Below are positions 9,232 to 18,672 of a stretch of 64,000 bases of DNA, piece by piece (within the stretch, counting starts at the first letter, position 1; each line of letters begins with the position of its first letter). Under the pieces are notes generated by a model. It was not told where the DNA came from, did no database searches, and saw nothing but the letters and a program-made list of their open reading frames with translations. Made by a program: the position numbers and the translations under genes. Source of the stretch: JBDTSW01 sp963782605 (GTDB lineage Bacteria; Actinomycetota; Thermoleophilia; Solirubrobacterales; 70-9); contig CAWAKK010000009.1 in assembly GCA_963782605.1 (NCBI GenBank), positions 238,121 to 302,120 of the forward strand, read 5' to 3'.

Positions 9232-9429
9232 CTAGGCGGGCGAGACGTTTACGGCCTTCGGGCCGCGGTCTGATTCCTCAGCGTCGAAGGTCACCTTCGC
9301 GCCCTCCTCGAGGGTGCTGGCGCCGCTGATTCCACTCTGGTGAACGAAGAGGTCCTTGCCGCCCTCGTCGGGCGTGATGAAGCCAAAGCGCTTCTCGTCG
9401 TTGAACCACTTCACCGTTCCGGTTGCCAT
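9232..9429 (-). CDS. Cold-shock domain protein (CspA family)
   Basis: A 65-residue OB-fold protein of normal CspA length. RNP1 reads KRFGFI and RNP2 DLFVHQS, and the protein opens MATGTVKWFND. These proteins bind single-stranded RNA and DNA and act as RNA chaperones. The start at 9429 has CAGGAG seven bases upstream. An in-frame extension to 9510 exists but lacks CSD similarity. It is probably monocistronic. Confidence 0.95.
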   Translation of the reverse strand: MATGTVKWFNDEKRFGFITPDEGGKDLFVHQSGISGASTLEEGAKVTFDAEESDRGPKAVNVSPA

Positions 9430-9506
9430 GAAAACTCCTGAACTGTTGGGTGCTGATGAGCGCTTGAGCCTACAAGGGTGGACCGCCACGAGCACCCGGT
9501 TGCCGC

Positions 9507-10580
9507 TCACGGGAGGTGCGGCGTGGTCAGCTCCAGCAGGTCAGGCCACTCGGACGGTGGCGCGTCTGGACGGTGAATCTTCTCCGGGCGGCCGGAGGGA
9601 AGGTCGGCCAGGGCCGCGTGGTTTGAGGGCTGGCGAAGCTGTTCGACGACCGTGCGCTGAGCCACACCGATCGTCCGGTGGCGGTTGCGCCGGCTCATCA
9701 GGTTCGGGCCCATCGCATCGAGATCCTCTCCGGTGGGCTGGATCAGGACGACCTTGGCCCCTCGCTCACGGAGCTTGCGCGCTTCGCTTCCGAGCCGGCG
9801 GCCGGTGCCGTTGCGGAAGGCCCTCGCCGCCCACTCGCCTGGGTTCCAAGCGCGGGCGGGGTGGAGGGAGGACGTGGGGTTGAGGCAGACCACGAGGTCC
9901 AGGGACTCGTTGCGCACGATGTCCAGGTTGGACGTCGAGTACATGCCGCCGTCGACGTAGCGGTGCTCGCCGATCTGGACGGGGTAGTAGAAGCCCGGGA
10001 TGGCGCAGGAGGCGGCGACCGCATCGGCCAGCTCGGCTGGCGGTGACCCGTCGCGCCCAAAGGGCACCCGGCGGCCGGTGGCGTAGTCGCAGGCAACAAC
10101 CCAGAGGTTGGGGTGGGGCGCCCAGCCGGCGGGGGCAACCCGGCGGATCGTCTCCTTGAGCGGCTCCGTTGAGACGAAGCCGCGAGGCACCCAGCCCAGG
10201 ACCGCCGCCGACGGCGTGAACTTGTGCGGCGCCACCAGCGTGCGTAGCGCGAGCGACCATGACCCCGGCCCGACCGGCGGCCAGGCGCGCTCGAGCCCGA
10301 ACCTGGCGCCCGCAGCCCGGTCGGCCTCGGCGGCTGGCCGTCCCGCAGCATCGACCACCCCCTCGAAAGTCTCGCCGGCGGAGTGGGCGACCATGAACCA
10401 GGGAGGGATGCCGCTGGCACACAGGGCACCGATCATCGAGCCCGCGGAGGTGCCCACGATCACGTCCGCCGAGGCGGGATCCCACCCCGTCTCACGAGCG
10501 AGCGCATCGAGGCCACCCGTGAGCCAGGCACCACCCTGAAGCCCCCCGGCGCCGAGCACGAGCCCAACCCTCATCGCCAT
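9507..10580 (-). CDS. Patatin-like phospholipase
   Basis: A 357-residue protein starting at ATG 10580 (an ATG at 10574 is equally possible). The oxyanion loop is GLVLGAGGLQGGAW, the nucleophile elbow GTSAGS and the catalytic Asp sits in YVDGGMYS. Together these form the Ser-Asp dyad of patatin lipases. No signal peptide, so it is likely a cytoplasmic or membrane-peripheral acyl hydrolase. An in-frame extension runs to 10667 into tRNA-Leu and is not used. C-terminal residues are Arg- and Pro-rich. Confidence 0.88.
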   Translation of the reverse strand: MAMRVGLVLGAGGLQGGAWLTGGLDALARETGWDPASADVIVGTSAGSMIGALCASGIPPWFMVAHSAGETFEGVVDAAGRPAAEADRAAGARFGLERAWPPVGPGSWSLALRTLVAPHKFTPSAAVLGWVPRGFVSTEPLKETIRRVAPAGWAPHPNLWVVACDYATGRRVPFGRDGSPPAELADAVAASCAIPGFYYPVQIGEHRYVDGGMYSTSNLDIVRNESLDLVVCLNPTSSLHPARAWNPGEWAARAFRNGTGRRLGSEARKLRERGAKVVLIQPTGEDLDAMGPNLMSRRNRHRTIGVAQRTVVEQLRQPSNHAALADLPSGRPEKIHRPDAPPSEWPDLLELTTPHLP

Positions 10581-10637
10581 GAACGGATTGTGGTCTAACC
10601 GGCGGCGGCGAATCGAGTGGCTACAGTTGCCCGTTCC

Positions 10638-10721
10638 GCGGCTGTGGCGGAACTGGTAGACGCGCACGGTTCAGGTCCGTGTGGGCGAAAGCCCATGGGG
10701 GTTCGACTCCCTCCAGCCGCA
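10638..10721 (+). tRNA. tRNA-Leu (anticodon CAG)
   Basis: The 84-nt cloverleaf has acceptor arm GCGGCTG pairing with CAGCCGC. The anticodon stem CACGG/CCGTG encloses loop TTCAGGT with anticodon CAG at 10672-10674. A long variable arm (GGGCGAAAGCCC) marks it as class II, and the T-arm contains GGTTCGACTCC. The 3' CCA is not encoded. Confidence 0.97.
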
Positions 10722-10723
10722 CC

Positions 10724-10747
10724 TTTTCGGCCCCGATCGGGCCAAAA
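10724..10747 (+). repeat. Perfect inverted repeat between the two tRNAs
   Basis: TTTT-C-GGCCC-loop CGATC-GGGCC-AAAA can fold into a stem just after tRNA-Leu. It is not followed by a U-tract on either strand, so it is not a standard intrinsic terminator. It may help process a joint tRNA transcript. Functional importance is unproven. Confidence 0.35.
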
Positions 10748-10772
10748 CCCGTTGCTAGAATCGCGCCCTCGC

Positions 10773-10845
10773 GCCGCTATCGTCTAGGGGACTAGGACGC
10801 CGGATTCTCAGTCCGGAAACCGGGGTTCGAATCCCCGTAGCGGTG
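10773..10845 (+). tRNA. tRNA-Glu (anticodon CTC)
   Basis: The 73-nt cloverleaf has acceptor GCCGCTA opposite TAGCGGT. The D-arm resembles other tRNA-Glu genes (TCGTCTAGG). The anticodon stem CCGGA/TCCGG encloses TTCTCAG with anticodon CTC at 10807-10809, and the T-arm is GGGGTTCGAATCCCC. The discriminator is G and CCA is not encoded. It lies about 50 bp after tRNA-Leu. Confidence 0.97.
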
Positions 10846-10852
10846 CCTTCCG

Positions 10853-10877
10853 AAATCCCTGCTAGTCGGGGGTTTTT
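10853..10877 (+). terminator. Possible weak intrinsic terminator after tRNA-Glu
   Basis: AAATCCC can pair with GGGGGTTT across an 8-nt loop, and a run of five T follows. The stem is short and includes a T-G pair. The region from here to 11082 shows no gene. It does contain a near-perfect tandem of ATTGCAACCC. Confidence 0.3.
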
Positions 10878-11082
10878 CTATAGATTGACGGCGAAGCCAG
10901 GCGATGAAAGAGTGGCGGATTGCAACCCGATTGCAACCCCCGCTCCCACGAAAAAACCGGTAGCGATTCGGCAGCCTGCCTCGCGCACGCTTCAGTGTCC
11001 GTTCGCGGCGAAACGAGCCGCGCCTGGCACGAAACTCCTCCCACGGGCTGTAGGGCGAACGTCTGCCCATTAGCTTTGCAGG

Positions 11083-11874
11083 ATGCCCGAAGCTGAGGTC
11101 AACGGGATACGGCTCTACTACGAGGAGCTCGGCGAGGGGGTGCCAACCGTCTGCGTCCACGGCGGGGGTAGCTCTGCGGTGATGTGGAGCGACGCAGTCG
11201 TGAGGCTGGCAGCCCTCGGCCGCGTGATCTCCTACGACCGGCGCGGGTGCGGGCGGAGCGAGCGCCCGGTGCCCTACGAGCAGACCACGGTGAGCGGGCA
11301 GGCGGATGATGCAGCCGCGCTGCTCGATGCGCTCGAGGCCGTGCCGGCGATCGTCATCGGCCGGAGCTACGGGGGAGCGGTGGCGATCGACCTCGCGCTT
11401 CGCTATCCCGATCAGGTGCGGGCGCTGATCCTGCTCGAGGGCGACGCCCTCGGCCTCTCGCCCGCGGGGCTGGAGTGGACGAGGGGCCTGGATGGGCGCC
11501 TGCGCGACGTGGCTGCGCAGGACGGCGTCGACGCCGTTTACGAGGCACTGATCGAGGAGGTGATGGGCGAGGGCGCCTGGGACTCGTTCCCGGAGGAGGT
11601 AAAGCGGGTGCTGACGCAGAACGGACCCGCGCTGCTCGCGGAGCTTCACTACGTCGACGAACCAATGCCTGACGCCGCCGCCTTCGCCACCATCGATGCG
11701 CCCGCCCTGCTGGTGGCCGCCTCCGACTCACCGCCCGAGCAGCGCGACATGACCGAGAGGATGGCCGAGGTGCTTCCAAACGCGCGTCTGGTGCGGGTCG
11801 GGGGCGGTCACCTGATCGACCCGGCGGGCCCGGAGGTACTCGCCTTCATCAAGGACGTGCGCGCGACCGGTTAG
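11083..11874 (+). CDS. Alpha/beta hydrolase
   Basis: A 263-residue alpha/beta-hydrolase-fold protein. The oxyanion strand is VHGGGSSAVMW, DRRGCGRSERP follows, the nucleophile elbow is GRSYGG (Ser near 95), and the catalytic His lies in VGGGHLIDPAG. It has no signal peptide. It resembles the hydrolase at 435-1430 in opening words (VNGIRLYYEELG against VNGVELCYEELG), so the two are probably distant paralogues. Substrate unknown. Confidence 0.82.
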   Translation: MPEAEVNGIRLYYEELGEGVPTVCVHGGGSSAVMWSDAVVRLAALGRVISYDRRGCGRSERPVPYEQTTVSGQADDAAALLDALEAVPAIVIGRSYGGAVAIDLALRYPDQVRALILLEGDALGLSPAGLEWTRGLDGRLRDVAAQDGVDAVYEALIEEVMGEGAWDSFPEEVKRVLTQNGPALLAELHYVDEPMPDAAAFATIDAPALLVAASDSPPEQRDMTERMAEVLPNARLVRVGGGHLIDPAGPEVLAFIKDVRATG

Positions 11875-11942
11875 CCAGACGGCCCCTGACGCTAAATACC
11901 TGCTCTTACGAACAAATTGGACACCAGGAGAGACGGCCATCG

Positions 11943-12680
11943 TCACACGTCGAAGAAGAACAAATCGAAGCGCACTTCGGTGCTGGCCGCCAAGCAGGTG
12001 ACCGACTGCATATCGGCCTCGTATTCGCACCGTATGTTCGCCACCGAGACCGTGCATCCAGGGCTGCACGTTTCAGACCATGCATTCACGAATCCGCTGG
12101 CGACCCGGAACGCGAAGCCGCAGTCGGCACCGAGGACCTCAACGTTCAGGTAACCCGGGTGGTCCTGCGTGACCTCCTTGGCTTGCCCGAACTTCCCACA
12201 GCCCTGACGTGGTGGTTCATCAGCCGGGGCCGGGGGGGCCGTCGCCGTCGGGACGGACACCAGCAGATACTCGCGGCAGCCTAGGTCGGCGGGGCTGGTC
12301 CGAAGTTCGAATCTGTTCCCAAACATGTCCAGGCGTGTGAACCTCGTCTCGTTGCAGGCCTCGGCCGGGCTGGAGACGACCACGGCGGTGTCAGGACGTT
12401 TGATGCAGGTGCCACCCGGTGCGCAGTCCTTGGCGTCGCCGTGTCCCACGGCTTCGTCTGGCCCGTAGAGGTCCCAGGAGAATGAGCTAAAGCAGGTCCG
12501 AGGAGTCGGGCACCAATCGCCCTCGGGTCGGTACTCGTCGCCCACGAGCACCCGCCCCTTCGCTGCCGGCGGCTTCGCGCCGCCCGACTTCTTGATGATC
12601 GTCGTGTCGCCGCCATCGCCGCCACAACCGGCGCTGAGCAGGACACCGACCACGATGATTCCCACTGACGCACGCCGCAT
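11943..12680 (-). CDS. Exported lipoprotein, function unknown
   Basis: A 245-residue protein with a short signal peptide ending in lipobox LSAGC, so lipidation at Cys19 is predicted. The mature part starts with a Gly/Lys/Pro linker and has about a dozen cysteines (CPTPRTCFSSF, CAPGGTC, CSPGCTVS). That suggests a disulphide-rich extracellular domain. I recognise no family. It is convergent with the hydrolase at 11083. Confidence 0.62.
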   Translation of the reverse strand: MRRASVGIIVVGVLLSAGCGGDGGDTTIIKKSGGAKPPAAKGRVLVGDEYRPEGDWCPTPRTCFSSFSWDLYGPDEAVGHGDAKDCAPGGTCIKRPDTAVVVSSPAEACNETRFTRLDMFGNRFELRTSPADLGCREYLLVSVPTATAPPAPADEPPRQGCGKFGQAKEVTQDHPGYLNVEVLGADCGFAFRVASGFVNAWSETCSPGCTVSVANIRCEYEADMQSVTCLAASTEVRFDLFFFDV

Positions 12681-12801
12681 GCTGCCGAGCCTACCGCCAG
12701 GCTGAGCCGTTCGGCCCGAACCAAACCGGCCGCCGATAGTCGCTTGTCGTCTTAGGCGATGGAGGCGCGAGCCGCCAATAGCGAGCCGATCACGGCTGCC
12801 T

Positions 12802-13354
<553 letters not shown>

Positions 13355-13489
13355 TACCTGAAGATATTGCCCCCCAGGTCCCACCGCTTTCTTCCGTCCG
13401 AAACGTCGTTCGGCCGCAGTTGGCGCGCAGGCCCCGCAGAGCGGGACTCGCGCGTCACCTCTATGCACTGACGCCGGGCCGCCGGGCCG

Positions 13490-14146
13490 TCAAGCTCGGG
13501 CGGCGAGCAACGCCGGCAACTCCCTCATCTCCGCAAAGACGATGTCCGCCTCGGCGAGGCGCTCACGGGGAAGCGCGGCGGCGAATCCCAGGGCGCGCAT
13601 GCCGGCCGCGTTGGCGCCCGCGATGCCGAGGGGACTGTCCTCGACCACGACGCATCGCTCGGGCTCTGCGCCCATGCGCTCGGCGGCATGAAGGAAGAGG
13701 TCCGGCGCGGGCTTGCCGTGCTCGACCTCCTCCGCGGAGAAGATGCGACCCGCGAACCGCTTCGCCAGTCCGGTGAGCCCCAGCGTGAGGCGCAGCTTGT
13801 CGTGGCCGCCGCTCGAGGCGACGCAGGTCTCGAGGCCAGCCGCTTCGACCGCGTCGAGGGCCTCGACCACACCCGAGACCGGTTCCAGCTGCGCCTCGAA
13901 CGCCTGGCGCACCGCCTCGTCCCAGCCCTCCACCCATCCAGGTGGAAGCGGCCGGCCGAGCCGCTCGGCGATCAGGTCCAGCGTTGCCGCCTTGGTGCGC
14001 CCCATGTAGTCGCGAACGCAGTCCTCGTAGGTCGTCTCGAGTCCCAGCTGGCACAGATGCTCGGCCAGAAGGCCATTGGAGATGCGCTCGCTGTCGACCA
14101 GCACCCCGTCGCTGTCGAAGATCACCAGATCGATCACGCCAGGCAC
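13490..14146 (-). CDS. HAD-superfamily hydrolase (beta-phosphoglucomutase/phosphatase-like)
   Basis: A 218-residue HAD protein with motif I FDSDGVLVDSE (nucleophile Asp near 10), an alpha-helical cap, motif II VASSGG, motif III Lys in GKPAPDLF and motif IV VVVEDSPLGI. The DSDGV variant and cap size match the subfamily of sugar-phosphate phosphatases and beta-phosphoglucomutases. It is divergent from the ROK regulator and sugar importer, so a role in sugar-phosphate metabolism is possible. Confidence 0.88.
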   Translation of the reverse strand: MPGVIDLVIFDSDGVLVDSERISNGLLAEHLCQLGLETTYEDCVRDYMGRTKAATLDLIAERLGRPLPPGWVEGWDEAVRQAFEAQLEPVSGVVEALDAVEAAGLETCVASSGGHDKLRLTLGLTGLAKRFAGRIFSAEEVEHGKPAPDLFLHAAERMGAEPERCVVVEDSPLGIAGANAAGMRALGFAAALPRERLAEADIVFAEMRELPALLAARA

Positions 14147-14198
14147 CTTAGGCCACGCGTGAGAATTTACGAAGATCGCACATAAAAGTTGCTCAAAC

Positions 14199-14225
14199 CT
14201 AATTTGTTTGGACTAAGCCTTGACA
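14199..14225 (+). promoter_or_regulatory. xylO-like half-site and -35 box before the ROK gene
   Basis: CTAATTTGTTTGG followed by ACTAAG resembles, from memory, the left arm of the xylose operator bound by ROK-type XylR repressors (TTAGTTTGTTTGG). A consensus -35 TTGACA starts at 14220. The -10 is poor (CATGGA). This region could carry autoregulation by the ROK protein and also serves the divergent HAD gene. Confidence 0.4.
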
Positions 14226-14243
14226 AAAGGGTCGCGATGTGGC

Positions 14244-15462
14244 ATGGATTCGGCTGTGAGCACGAGGAGGAGTGGCTCGTTGGCCTCCCTGAGGGAGGGC
14301 AACCGCAGACGAGTAATCGATGCGCTGCGCGCGCGCGGGGTTGCGAGTCGCGCCGAGCTCGCCCGGATCACCGGCCTCTCGCGCTCGACGATCTCCACCA
14401 TCGTCAACGACATGATCGAGTCCGGCCTCGCGGCCGAGCGCGACGGCCTACCCGACGGGCGAGGCCCACGCCGGCCGACCCCCGGTGATGGTGGCGCTCG
14501 ACAGCTCCGCGGGCCTGGCACTCGCGATCGACTTCGGCCACGGCCATCTGCGCGTCGCCGTCTCTGACCTCTCGCACACGGTGCTCGCCGAGACCTGGCG
14601 CGAGCTCGACGTCGATCATTCGGCCACCGAGGGGCTCGCCGCTGCGGCGAGCGACGTCGACCAGGTCCTCGCCGAGGCCGAGGTCGATCGCAACCGCGTG
14701 ATCGGCGTTGTGATGGGCCTTCCCGGGCCGATCAATCGCATCACCGGCGCCGCCGTGGACACCTCCATCCTCCCCGGCTGGGTGGACATCGACGCCGCCA
14801 CCGAGGCCAGCGAACGCCTCGGCCTCCCGGTCGAGATCGAGAACGACGCCAACCTGGGCGCTCTCGCCGAGCTCGTGTCGGGCGCGGCGAAGGGACGCTC
14901 CGAGGTTGCCTACGTAAAGGTCTCCTCGGGAATCGGCGGGGCGCTGATCTCGGGCGGGCGCCTGACTCACGGCGTCGGCGGCACAGCGGGCGAGATCGGT
15001 CACACCGTGCTCGCCGAGGGTGGCCCCGTCTGCCGCTGTGGCAACCGAGGCTGTCTCGAGACGCTCGCCTCGGCGCGGGCCGTCGCCAGACAGCTGAGCC
15101 TGAGCCGGCACGAGGAGATCTCGACCCGCCGGCTCCTGGAGCTCTCCGCATCGGGCGATGCCGCCGCGCAGCGGTTGATTGGGGACGCCGGCCGGGTATT
15201 GGGCGTGGCGATCGCCAACCTCTGCAACATCGTCAACCCCGAGCTCGTCGTCATCGGCGGCGATCTCACCCTCGCCGGCGACGTCCTGCTCGACCCGGTG
15301 CGCGAGGTCGTACGCCGTAACGCGATCCCCAGCGCGGCCGCCGACACGGAGATCGCGGCCGGGGTGCTCGGTGAGCGCGCCGAGATGCTGGGCGCCCTCG
15401 CCTTGGTCATGCACGAGTCCGAGCGCTTCGAGGCGCCCGCTCTGCTGAGTGAGGCCGCATGA
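14244..15462 (+). CDS. ROK-family transcriptional regulator (frameshifted)
   Basis: The N-terminus is a MarR-like winged helix (ELARITGLSRSTISTIVNDMIESGL). The rest is a ROK sugar-kinase-like domain with AIDFGHGHLRVAV, GLPGPIN, GWVDID, GEIGHTVL and the zinc motif CRCGNRGCLE. The two parts are in different frames joined near 14453, where one base must be skipped (GLP then TGEAHAGRPP). ROK repressors bind a sugar through the kinase domain. The start could be ATG 14244 or GTG 14256, close to the -35 box. It leads directly to the sugar ABC importer it probably controls. Confidence 0.85.
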
Positions 15463-15500
15463 GCTTGCAGTTCGAAAACACAATCGAAGGGAGACCCCCC

Positions 15501-16613
15501 ATGAGGACGCAGACGCGGAAGCGCGCGCTGCTCGTGGCCCTCGCGGCGCTGTTTGCAGTGCTCGCGATCGGCGCCTGCGGCGATGACGACAGCGATTCCG
15601 GCGGTGACAGCGGTGAGGGTGGCGGCACCATCGCCTTCCTGCTGCCAGAGACCCAGACGGCTCGGTATGAGGCGCTGGACAAGCCGCTGTTCGAGGCCAA
15701 GGTCGAGGAGCTCTGTCCCGACTGCGAGATCCTGTACCAGAACGCGGACCAGGACCCGGCCAAGCAGCAGCAGCAGGTTGAGGCCGCCGTCACCGAGGGC
15801 GTGGATGTGATGGTCCTCGACCCGGTCGACTCGACCACAGCCGGCGCGCTCGCGACTCGCGCCAAGGACGCGGACATCCCGGTCATCTCCTACGACCGGC
15901 TGATCCTCGACGCGGATCTCGACTACTACGTCGCGTTCGACAGCCTCGAGGTGGGCAAACAGCAGGCGACTGCGCTCTCAGAGCGACTCGCTGACGACGG
16001 CAACCCCGAGGGGCCGATCGTGAAGATCAACGGTGACCCCAAGGACAACAACGCGACGCTGTTCTCGCAGGGCTCGACAGAGGTCTTCGAGGAAGAGGGC
16101 GTTGAGATCGCACAGGAGTACGACACGCCTGACTGGCTGCCCGAGAACGCCCAGCGCGAGATGGAGCAGGCGATCACGGCCGTCGGCGAGGACGAGATCA
16201 AGGGCGTCTACGCCGCCAACGACGGCACCGCCGGAGGGGCCATCGCGGCCATGAAGGCCGCCGGGATCGACCCGACGGAGGTCCCGGTGACCGGGCAGGA
16301 CGCTGAGATCACAGGGGTCCAGCGGATCATCAACGGTGAGCAGTTCATGACCGTCTACAAGCCGATTCAGCCGCTGGCCGAGGCCGCGGCAGAGCTGGCC
16401 GTGGACGTCGCCAACGGCGAGGAGCCGTCTGCCGATCTCGTCTCGGGCGAGACCGACAACGGGACCGAGGCGGTCCCCACAGCCCTGATCGAGACGATCC
16501 CCGTCACCGCGGACAACATCCAGGACACGATCATCGCCGACGAGGTCTATCCGGTGGAGGACATCTGCACCGGGCAGTACGCCGCGGCGTGCAAGAAGGC
16601 GGGAATCCAGTAG
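15501..16613 (+). CDS. Sugar ABC transporter substrate-binding lipoprotein (XylF-like)
   Basis: A 370-residue periplasmic-binding protein starting at ATG 15501 with GAAGGGAG upstream. The signal peptide ends at lipobox AIGAC, and an acidic Asp/Ser/Gly linker follows. The fold is type I (ribose/xylose): IAFLLPE, LDPVDSTTAGALA, ISYDRLILDADLDYYVAFD, GDPKDNNATLF and VYAANDGTAGGAI. The combination resembles xylose-binding XylF more than RbsB. Cysteines near the C-terminus (ICTGQYAAACKK) are typical of such lipoproteins. Confidence 0.87.
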   Translation: MRTQTRKRALLVALAALFAVLAIGACGDDDSDSGGDSGEGGGTIAFLLPETQTARYEALDKPLFEAKVEELCPDCEILYQNADQDPAKQQQQVEAAVTEGVDVMVLDPVDSTTAGALATRAKDADIPVISYDRLILDADLDYYVAFDSLEVGKQQATALSERLADDGNPEGPIVKINGDPKDNNATLFSQGSTEVFEEEGVEIAQEYDTPDWLPENAQREMEQAITAVGEDEIKGVYAANDGTAGGAIAAMKAAGIDPTEVPVTGQDAEITGVQRIINGEQFMTVYKPIQPLAEAAAELAVDVANGEEPSADLVSGETDNGTEAVPTALIETIPVTADNIQDTIIADEVYPVEDICTGQYAAACKKAGIQ

Positions 16614-16654
16614 GGAGCCCGTAGGAATACCCTGACGCGCGAGGAGAGGTGAGC

Positions 16655-17467
16655 ATGGAGGCGGACACGACCAGCAGTGGAAACGGTCACCGTTCCGAGC
16701 CTCTCCTCGCGCTGAGGGGGTATCGCAAGAGCTTCGGCGCCGTCGAGGCGCTGAAGGACGTCGACTTCGAGGTCCATCCCGGACAGGTGGTGGGCCTCGT
16801 CGGCGACAACGGCGCCGGCAAGTCGACCCTGATCAAGGCGATCGCGGGCGTCCAGCCCCCGGACCACGGGGAGGCACGGTTCGCGGGCGCCCCCGTCGAG
16901 CTCGACAGCCCCCAGGCTGCGACCGAGCTCGGCATCGCCACCGTCTACCAGGACCTCGCGTTGTGCGAGAACCTGGACGTTGTCGCCAACCTCTACCTCG
17001 GCCAGGAGGTCGCCGATGGCGGGCCTCACGTGCTCGACGAGACGGCGATGGAGCAGAAGGCCGAGGAGCTCCTCGGATCGCTGGGGGTGACGACGCTCCG
17101 CAGCGTGCGCACCGAGGTCGAGAGGCTCTCGGGCGGGCAGCGGCAGGCGATCGCGATCGCACGCTCGCTCCTGGGCGAGCCGAAGCTCGTGATGCTGGAC
17201 GAGCCGACCGCCGCCCTCGGGGTCGTGCAGACCCGCCACATCCTCGAGCTGATCCAGACGCTGCGCGACCGCGGCCTCGGGGTGATCGTGATCAGCCACA
17301 ACCTCGCCGACGTCTTTCAGGTTGCGGACCGGGTGACGGTGCTGCGGCTGGGCCAGATCGCCGGTCACTACGAGATCGCTGACGCGAGCCAGCAGGAGAT
17401 CGTCGCCGCGATCACGGGGGCGGAGTTCGGGGGAGAAGAGAGCTCGACCGAGGAGGAGCAGTCATGA
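16655..17467 (+). CDS. Sugar ABC transporter ATP-binding protein, single domain
   Basis: A 270-residue ATPase starting at ATG 16655 behind AGGAGAGG. Walker A is GDNGAGKST, the Q-loop YQDLALC, signature LSGGQRQ, Walker B VMLDEPTAAL and the switch His ISHNL. Classic XylG/RbsA proteins have two ATPase domains (about 500 residues), whereas this has one, so the importer probably uses a homodimer. The stop overlaps the permease start by 4 bp (ATGA). Confidence 0.9.
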   Translation: MEADTTSSGNGHRSEPLLALRGYRKSFGAVEALKDVDFEVHPGQVVGLVGDNGAGKSTLIKAIAGVQPPDHGEARFAGAPVELDSPQAATELGIATVYQDLALCENLDVVANLYLGQEVADGGPHVLDETAMEQKAEELLGSLGVTTLRSVRTEVERLSGGQRQAIAIARSLLGEPKLVMLDEPTAALGVVQTRHILELIQTLRDRGLGVIVISHNLADVFQVADRVTVLRLGQIAGHYEIADASQQEIVAAITGAEFGGEESSTEEEQS

Positions 17468-18672
17468 GCGCCGCCGCCGAGATTCCCCCCGCGGACGCGC
17501 CGCCCAGCGAGCGCTTCTCACCTGCCGTAGCCCTGCGCCGGCTCGCCCGCGGCGAGCTCGGGTCCCTTCGAGTCCTGCTCGGGATCGCGGTCATCTGGAC
17601 GATCTTCCAGATCGCCAACGATCGTTTCCTCTCCGCGGTCAACCTCTCCAACCTGACCCTGCAGATCGCCGCTGTGGCCACGATCTCGATCGGTGTCGTC
17701 CTGGTGCTGCTCCTGGGGGAGATCGACCTCTCCGTCGGTGCGGTCAGCGGTCTGGCGGCTGCTGTGATGGCGGTGCTGAGCGTGAACGAGGGCCTTGCGC
17801 CTGGCCTCGCGATCATCGTCGGCCTGCTGGTCGGCCTGGCGATCGGGCTCTTCAACGGGTTCATGGTGACGGCGTTCGGCATCCCGTCCTTCGTCGTCAC
17901 CCTGGCCGGGCTGCTCGGCTGGCAGGGGGCGCAGCTCGCCGTCCTCGGCAGCACAGGCTCGGTGAACCTGCCGCCCTCGATCATCACCGACCTGACCTCG
18001 ACCTTCTTCGACCCGGCCATTGGCTGGGCGCTCGGGATCATCGCGATCGCCGGCTACGCGGGGAGCCTCTACCTCCGACGGCGCAAACGGGTGGCCGCCG
18101 GGCTCGAGGCCGAGCCGATGGCGACGCTGGCGATCCGGGTCGTCCTGGTCGCCGCCGCGATCATCGTGGCGATTGTGATCCTGAACGCCGACCGCGGAGT
18201 GCCCCTCGCTGCGGTGATCGTGATCGTCCTCATGGTGGTATTCACATTCATCACCGAGCGCACTCGCTACGGCCGGCATATCTTCGCCGTCGGCGGCAAC
18301 GAGGAGGCCGCCCGCCGCGCGGGTATCCGCGTGGACCGGATCAAGCTCAGCGTCTTCGCGCTGGCCTCGACCCTCGCCGCGGCCGGCGGCGTGCTCGCGG
18401 CATCCCGCCTGCTCTCGGTGAACCAGCAGTCGGGCTCCGGCGACGTACTGTTGCTGGCCATCGCGGGTCCGGTGATCGCAGGCACGAGCCTCTTCGGCGG
18501 TCGCGGCTTCATCTGGTCGGCGCTGCTCGGCGCGATCGTGATCGGGTCGATCTCGAACGGCATGGACCTGCTCGCCCTCGACTCCGACATCAAGTTCATG
18601 ATCACCGGCGCCGTCCTATTGGCCGCGGTGACGATCGACGCGGTCACGAGACAGCGCCGCCAGGCCAGCTGA
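17464..18672 (+). CDS. Sugar ABC transporter permease (XylH-like)
   Basis: A 402-residue permease with about ten hydrophobic helices. It carries the ribose/xylose permease motifs GEIDLSVGAVSGLAAAV, GLFNGFMVTAFGIPSFVVTLAG, GRHIFAVGGNEEAARRAGI and SGSGDVLLLAIAGPVIAGTSLFGG. The insert RRRKRVAAGLEAEP between helices is typical of XylH. It is coupled to the ATPase by ATGA and to the next oxidoreductase by a 4-nt overlap. Confidence 0.9.
   Translation: MSAAAEIPPADAPPSERFSPAVALRRLARGELGSLRVLLGIAVIWTIFQIANDRFLSAVNLSNLTLQIAAVATISIGVVLVLLLGEIDLSVGAVSGLAAAVMAVLSVNEGLAPGLAIIVGLLVGLAIGLFNGFMVTAFGIPSFVVTLAGLLGWQGAQLAVLGSTGSVNLPPSIITDLTSTFFDPAIGWALGIIAIAGYAGSLYLRRRKRVAAGLEAEPMATLAIRVVLVAAAIIVAIVILNADRGVPLAAVIVIVLMVVFTFITERTRYGRHIFAVGGNEEAARRAGIRVDRIKLSVFALASTLAAAGGVLAASRLLSVNQQSGSGDVLLLAIAGPVIAGTSLFGGRGFIWSALLGAIVIGSISNGMDLLALDSDIKFMITGAVLLAAVTIDAVTRQRRQAS

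Noticed and set aside
10846..11082. Possible attachment site or integrase remnant beside tRNA-Glu
   Set aside because: No recombinase motif or repeat of the tRNA 3' end found; the region seems plain intergenic DNA.
10792..11649. Minus-strand ORF through tRNA-Glu and the hydrolase
   Set aside because: Its C-terminus (GDSNPGFRTENPAS) is the familiar false translation of a tRNA gene, and the rest is antisense to a clear hydrolase.
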